From NCBI GenBank assembly GCA_035569235.1, contig DATMND010000270.1:1-57842 (forward strand): a DNA stretch of 57,842 nt. The letters are read 5' to 3'. Below, one piece after another: positions 22,634 through 31,629 of the stretch. Position 1 is the first letter of the stretch, and each line of letters starts with the position of its first letter. A model generated the notes under the pieces. The model made no database searches and was not told the DNA's origin. It was given only the letters and a program-made list of their open reading frames with translations. Made by a program: the position numbers and the translations under genes. This DNA comes from JAMXLO01 sp035569235 (lineage in GTDB: Bacteria; Pseudomonadota; Alphaproteobacteria; Acetobacterales; Acetobacteraceae).

Positions 22634-23425
22634 TCAATCCCGCACGATCGGGCAGCTTTCGTCGCGCACCCAATCGGCGAAGCTGAGGTAGTATACCCGC
22701 ACATCGTCAAACCCGGCACGCGCTGCAGCGGCTGCGGCCAAAGCTGCCCTTCCGCCGCCCTCGCAATGGGTCACGATGTGATCGCCCGGGCCGAATCCCA
22801 CCCGCTCGAGCATGGCGCGCAATACCTGTGGCGGACGCACGATGCCGTGGTCCAGCAGATCGGCATGCGACAGATGCCGAGCACCCGGCAGATGGCCGCC
22901 GCGCGCGCGGTTGCGCATGTCCTCGCCGGTGAATTCCGCGCGCGTCCGGCTGTCGAACACATGCGCGCCACCGTCGAGTTGACGCTTGAGGGTTTCTCGA
23001 TCAACCAGGCCAACGGATCCTGAGCCGGGTGTCGCCCGGAAATCCTGCCTCGATGGTCCGGCTCCCGGCGGCAGTGCAGTCGCTGAAGACAACACGGGCC
23101 AGCCGCCGTTCAGGATGACGGCCTTGAGGCCGAAGTATTGGAGTATAAACCAGACCCGCGCGGCGTCGGTCATGCGGCCGCTATCGTAGGCCACGGCGGT
23201 AACGGCAGGATCGACGGCGAGCGCCCCGAGGGCATCGTCCCAGTAGGCGTTCTTTTCGAAGCCAATGTCGGCCGCCTTGGCCGCTGCATCCCATGCTTCC
23301 AGGGGCACACGCACCGCGCCGGGCGCATGGCCGGCGTCAAACGTGGCCTGATCACGCGCATCCAGATAGCGGATGGGACCGAGCGAGGACAGTGCAGCGA
23401 TATCGACGAATGGATCGTTCGGCAT
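22634..23425 (-). CDS. Two-domain rhodanese-type sulfurtransferase (263 aa)
   Basis: Sulfurtransferases of this type move a sulfane sulfur from thiosulfate or 3-mercaptopyruvate to an acceptor. Two tandem rhodanese domains are visible. The N-terminal one (RYLDARDQATFDAGHAPGAV, then VAYDSGRMTDAARVWFIL) has Asp81 where an active Cys would sit, so it is non-catalytic as is normal for the family. The C-terminal one has DSRTRAEFTGE and the active loop THCEGGGRAALA with Cys221. It is followed across 47 bases by the MFS carrier gene on the same strand. Thiosulfate versus mercaptopyruvate preference cannot be read from the sequence alone. Confidence 0.9.
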   Translation of the reverse strand: MPNDPFVDIAALSSLGPIRYLDARDQATFDAGHAPGAVRVPLEAWDAAAKAADIGFEKNAYWDDALGALAVDPAVTAVAYDSGRMTDAARVWFILQYFGLKAVILNGGWPVLSSATALPPGAGPSRQDFRATPGSGSVGLVDRETLKRQLDGGAHVFDSRTRAEFTGEDMRNRARGGHLPGARHLSHADLLDHGIVRPPQVLRAMLERVGFGPGDHIVTHCEGGGRAALAAAAAARAGFDDVRVYYLSFADWVRDESCPIVRD

Positions 23426-23472
23426 GGCGGGTCTCGCTTCCCAAGGTTATAGATATCGTGCTGTCAGTCATT

Positions 23473-24873
23473 CTATTCCGCTGCCACCTCGGGCGCCGCT
23501 TCCGCGGCGGACGCCGCGGTCAACGTGCTGTCGATTTCCCCGATGGTACGGCCTCTGGTCTCAAATCCGATGAACCAGATCGCGGCGGCGCCGACGAGAT
23601 ACCATATGGCAAAGTAGTTCATCGCCGGGATCAGCGCGTCGAGCGTTGCCTTCGGCGTGACGAAATTGTCGGAGCCAGCGATCACCGCCAGGCCGGCCGG
23701 ACCGATGAATTTGCCCAGATTGCCGAAGCCATAGCCGAGGCCCATCCCGCTCGCGCGCAGCTTCGACGGCCAGACCTCGGCCATGTAGGGACCGACGATT
23801 GCATAGTTGCCGCTGCCGAAGAAGCTCTGCACCAAGAGCATCGCGTAGAAGATCGACACGGTGCCGATATAGACCTGGTTCAGGTACCCGGCCGCCGACA
23901 TCGTCACCGCGGCGATCAGGCAGCTCAGGACCACCGCCGGGCGGCGCCCCATCGCATCCGAAATCCAAGCGCAGAACAGCCTGCCGAATATTGCGATCGC
24001 GCCGACCCAGATGATCAGAAACGAAGCCTCGCCCGGGCTGATCCGGAGCACCAGCACAAACAAGGTCGTCATCCACAGGCTCAGTCCGACGCTGCCAGTC
24101 TGGCTGATGCCGGTCAGGCATGCTGCCGCCATGCTGCGCGGGTATTTGAACAGCTCCCGCCACGCGCTCTTTTCGATCGCGGGAACGGTCGTTGGCAGTT
24201 GGATATACGCGGGATCGACCTGCAATGCCCAGGCCAGCGATTTGCGCGCTTCGTCCAGCCGTCCCTTGCCGATCAGCCAATGCGGTGACTCGGGAACCCA
24301 GGCTCGGATCAGAAGCGTCAGCCCGGCGGGCAGCAGTCCCACCGCGAAAAGCCCACGCCAGCCGACGGAGGGCTCCAGGTAGGTTCCGGCTAACGCCCCC
24401 AACAACGTGCCCGCCGGCAACAATGCCGTCGTCAGCCCGGTGATCCAGCCGCGCTTGTAGGCCGGCACGAATTCCTGAACGATCGCGATATCGACGGTGT
24501 AGAGACCGGTCACGCCCATCCCGACGAAAAACCGGCAGATCGCCAAAAACAGCCAGCCGTGTTCGGGGGTGAACGCCATCAAACCGGTGGCGAGCGAGAA
24601 ATTCAGCACCGTGAGGATCATCACCTTGCGCCGGCCGATCCGGTCGGCCATCCAGCCCCAGAACAGCGAGCCGAGCGGTGCGCCGATGCCGGAGGACAGG
24701 AGAATAGCTCCCGATTGGCCATAGGTCAGGTGCCAGCCGCCGACTATAAACGCGAGGACGAACCCGATCAGATAGAAGTCGAAGAAGTCGAGCATGTCGC
24801 CGACCGTCGCAGCAGTGAAGATCTTCCACTGGTTCGTGGTCAGGGACTTCTGTCTTTCCAGATGTTCAAGCAT
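23473..24873 (-). CDS. Major facilitator superfamily transporter (466 aa)
   Basis: A twelve-helix inner-membrane carrier of the sugar/metabolite:H+ symporter type. The start MLEHLERQKSLTTNQWKIFT follows GGGAGGACT. The helix 2-3 loop carries GWMADRIGRRKVMILTVL, the MFS signature, repeated in the second half as AWISDAMGRRPAVVLSCL. The PESPHWLIGKGRLDEARKSL segment after helix 6 is typical of the aromatic-acid and sugar subfamilies, and residues DMLDFFDFYLIGFVLAF in helix 1 are as in acid symporters. The substrate is unknown. It is divergent from the DUF6134-like gene over a 282-base gap in which I see no other gene. Confidence 0.9.
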   Translation of the reverse strand: MLEHLERQKSLTTNQWKIFTAATVGDMLDFFDFYLIGFVLAFIVGGWHLTYGQSGAILLSSGIGAPLGSLFWGWMADRIGRRKVMILTVLNFSLATGLMAFTPEHGWLFLAICRFFVGMGVTGLYTVDIAIVQEFVPAYKRGWITGLTTALLPAGTLLGALAGTYLEPSVGWRGLFAVGLLPAGLTLLIRAWVPESPHWLIGKGRLDEARKSLAWALQVDPAYIQLPTTVPAIEKSAWRELFKYPRSMAAACLTGISQTGSVGLSLWMTTLFVLVLRISPGEASFLIIWVGAIAIFGRLFCAWISDAMGRRPAVVLSCLIAAVTMSAAGYLNQVYIGTVSIFYAMLLVQSFFGSGNYAIVGPYMAEVWPSKLRASGMGLGYGFGNLGKFIGPAGLAVIAGSDNFVTPKATLDALIPAMNYFAIWYLVGAAAIWFIGFETRGRTIGEIDSTLTAASAAEAAPEVAAE

Positions 24874-25155
24874 CGAGTCCTCCCAGTCTTCGTTTCAACC
24901 GTTATTGCTGTTTTGCTCGACGCGAGAATCATGGCGCGCGGCGCATCGCTCCAAATCAGCGCTCGTTAGGATCAGAGGTTTGACGCATCATCGTCGAGCG
25001 TCAAGTGTCACCACCGAGATGACATGCATTGGGCTGTCGGGCCGGCTCGCGGTGGACATCGCCTCCGGATGCTGATGAGGTGATGCCGAGCCGAGGCCGC
25101 TGTCCGGCGACTAACATTGCCGGGCATGAGCAGCCGGCCTTGAATGTGGAGGCAG

Positions 25156-26034
25156 ATGGCGAGGGGTATTGGCAAATCAACGGCGTTCAGACTGTTGCTG
25201 GCCGGCGTCACTGCTGCGTGGTTATGCGCTGTCGAAGCATCGGCGCGCGAAGTCTGTCGCTACGCCGGCATCACAGATTATGCCGGGCACGTCGCGGTCA
25301 CGACCGACGTGGCCGCGACGGACGGGATCACGCGGGTGGATGTTGCCGCGACGTTCGAATCAACGACGATGCTCTGGTTCCACATTCACTATCTGCTCGA
25401 GGAGGTAAGCACCTGGCGGGCCGGCGAACTCGAGAGTGTCGCGGTCAACAGCCGTTATCTGATTGGCGATCACATCGTCCGACAGCAATGGGACGAATTT
25501 CAACGCGGCACTGACGGCCTGCAGGCCCGCCGGGTGCAGGCGAAGACGCTGGCCGACTTCCGCCACAAACACCCAGAGTTCGTTCAGCACTGGGACCCTG
25601 CGACATTCGGCCATCCCTGGCTGCATGACTATCCGTCCGCGTCCCCTGAACGCCGCGCGGATCTCGATCTCAAGGGTTCGCCACTGCCATCGAGGCTGCG
25701 CTCCCCGCTCGCCATGGCCTTCTATTGGGTGCGATGGCTGCCGCGCAGCGGCCAGGACGTGACGGTGTTCCTGCCTGGCTTCAAGTCTGAGCGGCTCGTG
25801 GAGCTGCCGATCGCGGCCACCGCTTCGTCCGACGGAACGCTGTGGCGAGCGCCCTTGCATTACTCGGGGCTGAGCGAGCGGCCGGCTTCTGTTGCCACGG
25901 CGTGGACCTCTCCCGATGGACACCTGCTGCAGCTTGCAGCCGATGTGCATGGGTCGCGGGGTTCGGCGCGAGGCGTGATCCATCAGGAGGGCTGCGAGGG
26001 AGCTCCGGTGGCGCCGACCGACCGGCAGCGATAA
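25156..26034 (+). CDS. DUF6134-like secreted protein (292 aa)
   Basis: The start after TGGAGG gives MARGIGKSTAFRLLLAGVTA, a Sec signal peptide ending near ASA. The mature protein contains CRYAGITDYAGHVAVTTDVA, FESTTMLWFHIHYLLEEVST, VAVNSRYLIGDHIVRQQWDE and later RSPLAMAFYWVRWLPRSGQD, then FLPGFKSERLVELPIA. The pattern resembles the periplasmic DUF6134 family, proteins of unknown function; assignment is by overall resemblance rather than a unique motif. It precedes the amidohydrolase gene by 36 bases on the same strand and may be co-transcribed with it. Confidence 0.8.
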   Translation: MARGIGKSTAFRLLLAGVTAAWLCAVEASAREVCRYAGITDYAGHVAVTTDVAATDGITRVDVAATFESTTMLWFHIHYLLEEVSTWRAGELESVAVNSRYLIGDHIVRQQWDEFQRGTDGLQARRVQAKTLADFRHKHPEFVQHWDPATFGHPWLHDYPSASPERRADLDLKGSPLPSRLRSPLAMAFYWVRWLPRSGQDVTVFLPGFKSERLVELPIAATASSDGTLWRAPLHYSGLSERPASVATAWTSPDGHLLQLAADVHGSRGSARGVIHQEGCEGAPVAPTDRQR

Positions 26035-26070
26035 ATCACGCGGAGTGAACAGGGAGTCGAGACAACCACG

Positions 26071-27018
26071 ATGATCGTGGACGCACAGATCCATATCTGG
26101 GCAAAGGGCACACCGTCGGCGCATCACCGTCAGGAACCGTATTCCAAGGACCAGGCACTCGCGGGCATGGACGAAGCGGGCGTCGATCGCGCGGTGATCC
26201 ATCCGGTAATGTGGGATCCGGACTCGAACGAACTCGCCGTTGAGGCGGTTCGCGCCCATCCCGATCGATTTGCCATTCTCGGATGGTTCTACCTGGATCG
26301 GCCGGAGAGCCGGGCCCTGGTCGAAACCTGGAAGAACCGGCCGGGCATGCTCGGGCTACGCTTCTATTTCAATGAGCCGCGGATGCAGTCATGGCCGACC
26401 GACGGCACCCTCAATTGGTTGTGGCCGGCAGCCGAACGCGCCGGCCTGCCAGTCGCGCTCGCGGCGGCGGCGTTCCTGCCGGTGGTCGGGCAGATCGCCG
26501 AACGCCATCCCGGTCTCAAACTGATCATCGACCATATGGGCGTCCCTCGCGCCACCAAGGGCGAGGCCTCCTATCGGAACCTGCCGCAGCTGATTGCCCT
26601 CGCCAAACATCCGAACATCGCGGTCAAGGCCACGGGCCAGGCGGGCTATGCCTTGGACAGCTATCCGTTCCGCAGCATTCATCCGCATCTGCGGCAGGTT
26701 TACGACGCGTTCGGACCGCAACGGATGTTCTGGGGCACTGACATTACCCGCATGCCGTGCTCCTGGAGGCAATGCGTCACGCTGTTCACCGAGGAGCTGC
26801 CTTGGCTGACTGGGCGTGACCTCGATCTGGTGATGGGACGTGCTTTCTGCGACTGGATCGCTTGGAAGCTGCCGGCGGTTTGCAGGGCTGACGGGACGGG
26901 CCAGCATCACTCCGCGTGCAGCGGTTCGGGCGGCGGGTTGGCGGGCGGTACCGGGATCGGCGCGGGCGGCTCCTCGACCGGCACCGGCACATCCGGGTCG
27001 GGCGCATCGGGCGGCTGA
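26071..27018 (+). CDS. Amidohydrolase-2 family protein, odd C-terminal tail (315 aa)
   Basis: An amidohydrolase of the COG3618 type (TIM-barrel; hydrolases of lactones and related decarboxylases). The N-terminal metal site is MIVDAQIHIWAKG, followed by MDEAGVDRAVIHPVMWDPDS, LGLRFYFNEPRMQSW, the second metal site LIIDHMGVPRATKG, and the Asp in MFWGTDITRMPCSW near the end. Family members normally stop close to DWIAWKLP (about residue 269). Here a 45-residue tail of Gly/Ser/Thr follows, in which the DNA is the antisense of a convergent proline-rich gene. A one-base error near the end, or a genuine read-through, could explain it. The core enzyme looks intact. Confidence 0.82.
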   Translation: MIVDAQIHIWAKGTPSAHHRQEPYSKDQALAGMDEAGVDRAVIHPVMWDPDSNELAVEAVRAHPDRFAILGWFYLDRPESRALVETWKNRPGMLGLRFYFNEPRMQSWPTDGTLNWLWPAAERAGLPVALAAAAFLPVVGQIAERHPGLKLIIDHMGVPRATKGEASYRNLPQLIALAKHPNIAVKATGQAGYALDSYPFRSIHPHLRQVYDAFGPQRMFWGTDITRMPCSWRQCVTLFTEELPWLTGRDLDLVMGRAFCDWIAWKLPAVCRADGTGQHHSACSGSGGGLAGGTGIGAGGSSTGTGTSGSGASGG

Positions 27019-27065
27019 CCGGGTGGCTTCGGCGGATCGGAGAGATGCTCCGTGTCCGCTATCAT
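26907..27065 (-). CDS. Small proline-rich protein coupled to glgX (52 aa)
   Basis: An ATG overlapping the glgX stop (ATGA) opens MIADTEHLSDPPKPPGQPPD followed by repeated Pro, Asp and Val (APDPDVPVPVEEPPAPIPVP) and a tail EPLHAE. It has no signal peptide. It is probably unstructured and acidic, and would be made by translational coupling with glgX. I recognise the type, short acidic proline-rich proteins beside proteobacterial metabolic genes, but no function. The overlap with the amidohydrolase tail on the other strand means one of the two readings is likely wrong in part; the ATGA coupling favours this one. Confidence 0.6.
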   Translation of the reverse strand: MIADTEHLSDPPKPPGQPPDAPDPDVPVPVEEPPAPIPVPPANPPPEPLHAE

Positions 27066-29299
27066 GCCGGCTCTTCCGCCGGTTCTTCGGTCAAAGCCGC
27101 GGTGGCGGGGATTTCCGATACCTGGCGCAATGCCTCCCGCGCGCGGATCAGCGCGACCGAGCGCGTGCTTTCGGGCTGCAGCGCGAACAGCAGCAACGAT
27201 CGCCCGGTGACCTCGAATTCGTCCCCACTGTAGAAACGCGGCGCCTCCGTGCGGTCCGGCACATTGGTGTCCAGCAGGCATCGCCAGACATGGCCGCCGA
27301 CCACCTCCGGCAGTGTGAACTTCACCACGTCATGGTAGGCGTTCAGCACCAGCAGCGCAGTTGCGTCCATCGACGGACGCTTGATCCCCGTTGCCTGCGC
27401 GCGCCCGTCCATCAGCATGCCGAAGCAGCGCGCATTCGGATCGTGCCATTGTTCGGGCTCGATGTCGGTTGCCGCCGGTGAGAGCCAGCGCACGTCCTTC
27501 ACGTCCAGATCGGCATTGTACTCGCCGGTCAGGAAGCGTGAGCGGCGCAGAATCGGGAATGCGTGACGCAATGCGATTACGCGGCGAACGAAATCGATCA
27601 GCGCGATGCCATCCTCGTGGATGTTCCAGTCCAGCCAGCTGATCCCGTTGTCCTGCGCATAGGCATTGTTGTTTCCCCCCTGCGTGCGGCCGAACTCATC
27701 GCCTGCCAACAGCATCGGGGTTCCTTGCGCCAGCAGCAATGTCGCAAGCAGATTGCGCTTCTGCCGGTTGCGCAGTTCGACAATCTCCAGATCGTCCGTC
27801 GGTCCTTCCGCGCCGTGATTCCACGAGATGTTGTCCGAGTGGCCATCGCCATTGTCTTCGCCGTTCGCCTCGTTGTGCTTTTCGTTGTAGGAGACGAGAT
27901 CCTGCAGCGTGAACCCGTCATGGGCGGTGATGAAGTTGACGCTGGACCATGCCTTGCGTCCGCGGCGACCAAACGCATCCGAAGACGCCGCAAGCCGCGT
28001 CGCCATCTCGGCGAGCTTGCCCTCGTCGCCCTTCCAGAACGCGCGCACCGTGTCGCGGAACTTGTCGTTCCACTCCGCCCAGCCAGGCGGGAAGCCGCCG
28101 ACCTGATAGCCGCCCGGACCGAGGTCCCAGGGCTCGGCGATCATCTTCACTGACGACAGCACCGGATCCTGTAGGCAGCTCTGCAGGAACCCATGTGACT
28201 CGTCGAAGCCGTCATGCTGGCGCGCGAGGATGGTGCCGAGATCGAAGCGAAAGCCGTCCACATGCATCTCGGTCACCCAGTAGCGAAGTGAATCGGTGAC
28301 CATCTGCAGCACATTCGGATGGCTGAGGTTCAGCGTGTTCCCGGTACCAGTGTCGTTGATGTAGTAGCGCTGCTGATCCGGGATCAGCCGGTAATAGGTG
28401 GCGTTGTCGATGCCGCGGAACGACAGGGTCGGCCCGCGCTCGTTGCCCTCCGCGGTGTGATTGTAGACGACGTCGAGGATCACCTCGAGTCCTGCATCGT
28501 GCAAGCCCGCCACCATCTCCTTGAATTCCGAGAACACGAATGCGGGGACTGCTGAATACCGCGGATCAGGGGCGAAGAAGCCAATCGAGTTATAACCCCA
28601 ATAGTTCGTGAGGTGCTTTTCCAGTAAATGCCGGTCGTTGACGAACGCGTGGATCGGCAGGAGCTCCACGGAGGTGATTCCGAGCGAGCGCAAGTAATCG
28701 ACCACCTCCTTGCGGCCGAGGCCGGAGAACGTGCCTTGCAGCTTGTCCGGTACAGCCGGGTGGAGCTTGGTGAAGCCGCGTACATGCGTTTCGTAGATAA
28801 TGGTGCGATCCCATGGCACGTCGGGCCGGCGTTCGCGTCCCCAGGTGAAGGCGGGATCGATGACGCGGCATTTCGGCATGAAACGCGCGCTGTCACGTCG
28901 ATCGAAGCTTAGGTCTTCGTCCTTGGAGCCGACCATGTAGCCGAACAGCGCGTTGTCCCAGCGCAGCGACCCGACGAACGCCTTGGCGTACGGGTCGAGC
29001 AGCAACTTGTTCGGATTGAAGCGGTGGCCATTCTTCGGATCGTAGGGGCCATACACGCGATACCCGTAGATCGTCCCAGGCCGCGCATCAGGGAGGTAAC
29101 CGTGCCAGACCTCATTGGTGTATTCCGGCAATTCGATCCGCTCGAGCTCAGTTCGCCCGGCATCATCGAACAGGCAGAGCTCCACTTTCGTGGCATTTGC
29201 CGAAAACAGCGAAAAATTGACGCCGAGGCCGTCCCAGTTCGCGCCGCGCGGGTTGGGGGAGCCCTCGCTGACACGCGACTTCCGGATGGCGGCGGGCAT
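27062..29299 (-). CDS. glgX: Glycogen debranching enzyme GlgX (745 aa)
   Basis: GlgX hydrolyses alpha-1,6 branch points of phosphorylase-trimmed glycogen (isoamylase type, GH13). The start MPAAIRKSRVSEGSPNPRGA is chosen ahead of a longer GTG start at 29374 whose extra 25 residues include the hairpin region. The N-terminal beta domain has NFSLFSANATKVELCLFD and GYRVYGPYDPKNGHRFNPNK. In the catalytic barrel, DVVYNHTAEGNERG is region I, DGFRFDLGTIL holds nucleophile D353, MIAEPWDLG has acid/base E389, and FITAHDGFTL is the third conserved site. It is followed by the coupled small proline-rich gene. No glgA, glgB, glgC or glgP is in the window. Confidence 0.95.
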   Translation of the reverse strand: MPAAIRKSRVSEGSPNPRGANWDGLGVNFSLFSANATKVELCLFDDAGRTELERIELPEYTNEVWHGYLPDARPGTIYGYRVYGPYDPKNGHRFNPNKLLLDPYAKAFVGSLRWDNALFGYMVGSKDEDLSFDRRDSARFMPKCRVIDPAFTWGRERRPDVPWDRTIIYETHVRGFTKLHPAVPDKLQGTFSGLGRKEVVDYLRSLGITSVELLPIHAFVNDRHLLEKHLTNYWGYNSIGFFAPDPRYSAVPAFVFSEFKEMVAGLHDAGLEVILDVVYNHTAEGNERGPTLSFRGIDNATYYRLIPDQQRYYINDTGTGNTLNLSHPNVLQMVTDSLRYWVTEMHVDGFRFDLGTILARQHDGFDESHGFLQSCLQDPVLSSVKMIAEPWDLGPGGYQVGGFPPGWAEWNDKFRDTVRAFWKGDEGKLAEMATRLAASSDAFGRRGRKAWSSVNFITAHDGFTLQDLVSYNEKHNEANGEDNGDGHSDNISWNHGAEGPTDDLEIVELRNRQKRNLLATLLLAQGTPMLLAGDEFGRTQGGNNNAYAQDNGISWLDWNIHEDGIALIDFVRRVIALRHAFPILRRSRFLTGEYNADLDVKDVRWLSPAATDIEPEQWHDPNARCFGMLMDGRAQATGIKRPSMDATALLVLNAYHDVVKFTLPEVVGGHVWRCLLDTNVPDRTEAPRFYSGDEFEVTGRSLLLFALQPESTRSVALIRAREALRQVSEIPATAALTEEPAEEPA

Positions 29300-29329
29300 C
29301 TGCACTGCTCCCCTCACATGGACGACGGG

Positions 29330-29367
29330 CCTGCGACCCACTCCCTTCACATGGAGCGGGTCGCAGG
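29330..29367. promoter_or_regulatory. Palindromic element in the glgX leader
   Basis: CCTGCGACCC and GGGTCGCAGG form a perfect 10-base inverted repeat around 18 bases, 31 bases before the chosen glgX start. It also lies about 20 bases downstream of the csbD-like stop on the same strand. It could be a terminator or attenuator for csbD read-through, an operator for glgX, or an mRNA hairpin; no poly-T tract follows. Confidence 0.5.
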
Positions 29368-29388
29368 CGAACACCAGACAACTCCCGG

Positions 29389-29619
29389 TCAGGAGGTCAG
29401 GCGGCCAAGCAGGTAGCCGATGCCGATGGCCAGCAGGGCCGCCGCGAGTGGCTGGTCCTTGATCACGTCGCTGAGCCTGGCCGCCTGCTGCTGAGCCTGG
29501 CCGGCGGCTTCATTGTACAGGCCGGATGCCTGAGTCTTCGCATCGCCGATCGCCTCGCCGATCGTCTGCTGCGCGCGTCCACCCATTTCGCGGGCGGCTC
29601 CTTGGAAACGGTCACTCAT
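29389..29619 (-). CDS. CsbD/DUF883-like stress protein with C-terminal membrane helix (76 aa)
   Basis: The protein starts MSDRFQGAAREMGGRAQQTI, the Ala/Gln-rich amphipathic pattern of CsbD-like stress proteins (repeated GEAIGDAKTQASGLYNEAAG and AQQQAARLSDVI). It ends in a membrane helix plus Gly zipper (PLAAALLAIGIGYLLGRLTS), the arrangement of DUF883/ElaB-type proteins that anchor ribosomes or stress factors at the membrane. Such genes are often induced in stationary phase. It is upstream of glgX on the same strand, which fits coordinated stress and storage-carbon expression, though the hairpin between them may separate the transcripts. Confidence 0.88.
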   Translation of the reverse strand: MSDRFQGAAREMGGRAQQTIGEAIGDAKTQASGLYNEAAGQAQQQAARLSDVIKDQPLAAALLAIGIGYLLGRLTS

Positions 29620-29710
29620 GTCGGAGAACTCCTATGCGGAAGGCGGTACTGAACGGCCGCCATGCGTTTCGGTTCCCTGAGCACGAGGCGCGTCCGGAAC
29701 AGATTCCATT

Positions 29711-29798
29711 CGTCATGGTCGGCGAAGGCCGGCCATCCACGTCTTCGCTGCCAGCACAAAGGGAAGACATGGATGGCCGGCCTTCGCCGACCATGACG
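29711..29798. repeat. Intergenic inverted repeat, GTCAT family copy C
   Basis: A nearly perfect hairpin: the left arm CGTCATGGTCGGCGAAGGCC continues GGCCATCCACGTCTTC; the right arm reads GAAGACATGGATGGCCGGCC then TTCGCCGACCATGACG. Only about 2 of 36 positions differ, around a 16-base loop. It sits between the csbD-like gene and the hybrid kinase gene. It is the most recently homogenised-looking copy together with copy F, with which it shares core and loop bases. Confidence 0.8.
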
Positions 29799-29841
29799 AT
29801 GGAGGCGCGACCGTTGCTTCGCCGCGGCGCCGCCCGATCGC

Positions 29842-31503
29842 TCAATGGCTTTGCATCTGCTCGCGCGGCGCCTGCTGACCGAGTGCTGCCTCGATCGTCA
29901 TCTTCAGCGCTTCGATCCGATAGGGCTTGCGCAGGAACGGCAAATTTGCGGCGGCAAGCCGTCCGGTGACACCGCCGCCATAGCCGCTGGTCAACACCAC
30001 CGGCACATCCGGCTTCCGTTGCGTCAGCTCGCGGGCGAGGTCGAGGCCGCTGCCGCCGCCCGGCAGCAGCACGTCGGTGAACACCAGATCGATCGGCCGA
30101 TCGCCCGATATCACGCCCAGCGCAGCGCCGACGGAAGCGACATGCATCGCCTCGTGGCCGAGCTGTGCCAGCATGTCCATCACCGCGGAGGCGACGTCGT
30201 CATTATCTTCCACAACCAGGATTGATATCGGGCCGGCACCATGCGGAATCCGGCCGCCGCCCATATCGACCGGGGATATTTCCGCGCAACACTCGCGCAG
30301 TGACCGCGGCAGCAGAAGGTGCACGGATGTGCCTTGGCCAGGGCGGCTTTCCACCCAGGCGGTGCCGCCTGATTGCTTCACGAAGCCATAGACCTGAGCG
30401 AGCCCTAGTCCGGTCCCCTTGCCGGGTTCCTTCGTCGTGAAGAACGGCTCGAACACACGCTCCAGCACATCCGGCGGCATTCCCTGGCCGGTGTCGGTGA
30501 CGCATATCTCGATGTAGTCGCCTTCCGCCAACCCCCAGCGGGCCGATTGGCCATTGTGCATTGCAGCATTGTGGGCTGTCAGCGTGATCTGGCCACCGTT
30601 CGGCATGGCGTCGCGGGCGTTCACCACGAGGTTCAGCAGCGCCAGCTCAAGCGCGGCGACATCCGCCTCGGCCGGCCAGAGGCCGGTGTCGAACTGCATC
30701 TGGATCTCAATGTCCTCCCGCAGTGTGTGGCGCAGCAATTCCGTCAGGCCCACGGCCTGGACGCCCAGTTCCACCCTGTCCGGGTGAAGTGGCTGGCGTC
30801 GTCCGAAGGCGAGCAGCCGCCGTGTCAGGTCGGCTCCACGCCAGGCCGCCTCCTCGATGCGGTGGACCAGGCGCGCCCGCCGCGTGGGGTCGTCCGCCCG
30901 CTGCAGGAACTGCGCACTGCTGGTGATCACCGTCAAAAGATTGTTGAAGTCGTGCGCGATACCGCCGGTGAGCTGCCCGATCGCCTCCAGCTTCTGCGCC
31001 TGGAACAGACGGTATTGGGCCTCCTGCCGGGCGGCCGCTTCCTCATCGACGCGTCGCTGTAAATCCGCGTTCAGCATTTCGAGAGATCTGTTGGCCTGAT
31101 CCAGAGCGGCGGTGCGTTCGGCAACCCGGCGATCGAGCTCCTGATTGCTGTGCATGAGCGCGTCGTTGGCGGCCGCCAGCTCTTCCGCCAGCGTCTGCGC
31201 CTCCTCGAATGCGACGGAGAGTTCCTCGTCCGTTGCGCTGTTCGCCGCTTCGTTGGCCTGTTGCCGCGCCAGCATTTCCAGTGAATTGGCCAGGTTCGCC
31301 CGCAGAGTGCCTGCTGACTCCTCCGCCGACCGCCAGGCCGCGAGATACCGCTCACCGGCAGCGGACAGCGCATCGCGCTCCCGTGCCAGGGCCCCGATCT
31401 CATTCTGGGCGTCCTCGACGGAGACGAGCGCCTGCTCAAGCTCTCCACGAAGCCGGGTGAGTTCCAAGCGCAGGGCCTTATCTGCGCCTGCCGATGGGTC
31501 CAT
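29842..31503 (-). CDS. Hybrid sensor histidine kinase/response regulator (553 aa)
   Basis: A cytoplasmic hybrid kinase. Residues about 10-165 are a long coiled coil (RLELTRLRGELEQALVSVED; AQTLAEELAAANDALMHSNQ) with no membrane segment. The phosphoacceptor His184 is in GQLTGGIAHDFNNLLTVI. The ATP-binding part has the N box LLNLVVNARDAMPNGG, the G1 box VTDTGQGMP and the FFTTKEPGKGTGLGLAQVYG block. A C-terminal receiver (from about 426) has ISILVVEDNDDVA, phosphoacceptor D477 in DLVFTDVLLPGG and Lys526 in FLRKPYRIEA. It is divergent from the free-standing cheB gene; CheR-PAS is next beyond. The input signal is not visible. Confidence 0.92.
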   Translation of the reverse strand: MDPSAGADKALRLELTRLRGELEQALVSVEDAQNEIGALARERDALSAAGERYLAAWRSAEESAGTLRANLANSLEMLARQQANEAANSATDEELSVAFEEAQTLAEELAAANDALMHSNQELDRRVAERTAALDQANRSLEMLNADLQRRVDEEAAARQEAQYRLFQAQKLEAIGQLTGGIAHDFNNLLTVITSSAQFLQRADDPTRRARLVHRIEEAAWRGADLTRRLLAFGRRQPLHPDRVELGVQAVGLTELLRHTLREDIEIQMQFDTGLWPAEADVAALELALLNLVVNARDAMPNGGQITLTAHNAAMHNGQSARWGLAEGDYIEICVTDTGQGMPPDVLERVFEPFFTTKEPGKGTGLGLAQVYGFVKQSGGTAWVESRPGQGTSVHLLLPRSLRECCAEISPVDMGGGRIPHGAGPISILVVEDNDDVASAVMDMLAQLGHEAMHVASVGAALGVISGDRPIDLVFTDVLLPGGGSGLDLARELTQRKPDVPVVLTSGYGGGVTGRLAAANLPFLRKPYRIEALKMTIEAALGQQAPREQMQSH

Positions 31504-31629
31504 ATCTGCCAGCGCTCCGGGCCTACCAACTGCAATTGCATGTTGGTCGCCCTATCTGGATATGTTTTGCCGAACTTAGCACTACACGACGTCTTGAAGG
31601 CTGGCCGGTTGCATTGAAGGAGAAGCGGG

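Noticed and set aside
29375..29388. GTG start of glgX at 29374
   Set aside because: It adds 25 residues that include the palindrome and have no family similarity; ATG at 29299 matches the normal GlgX start.
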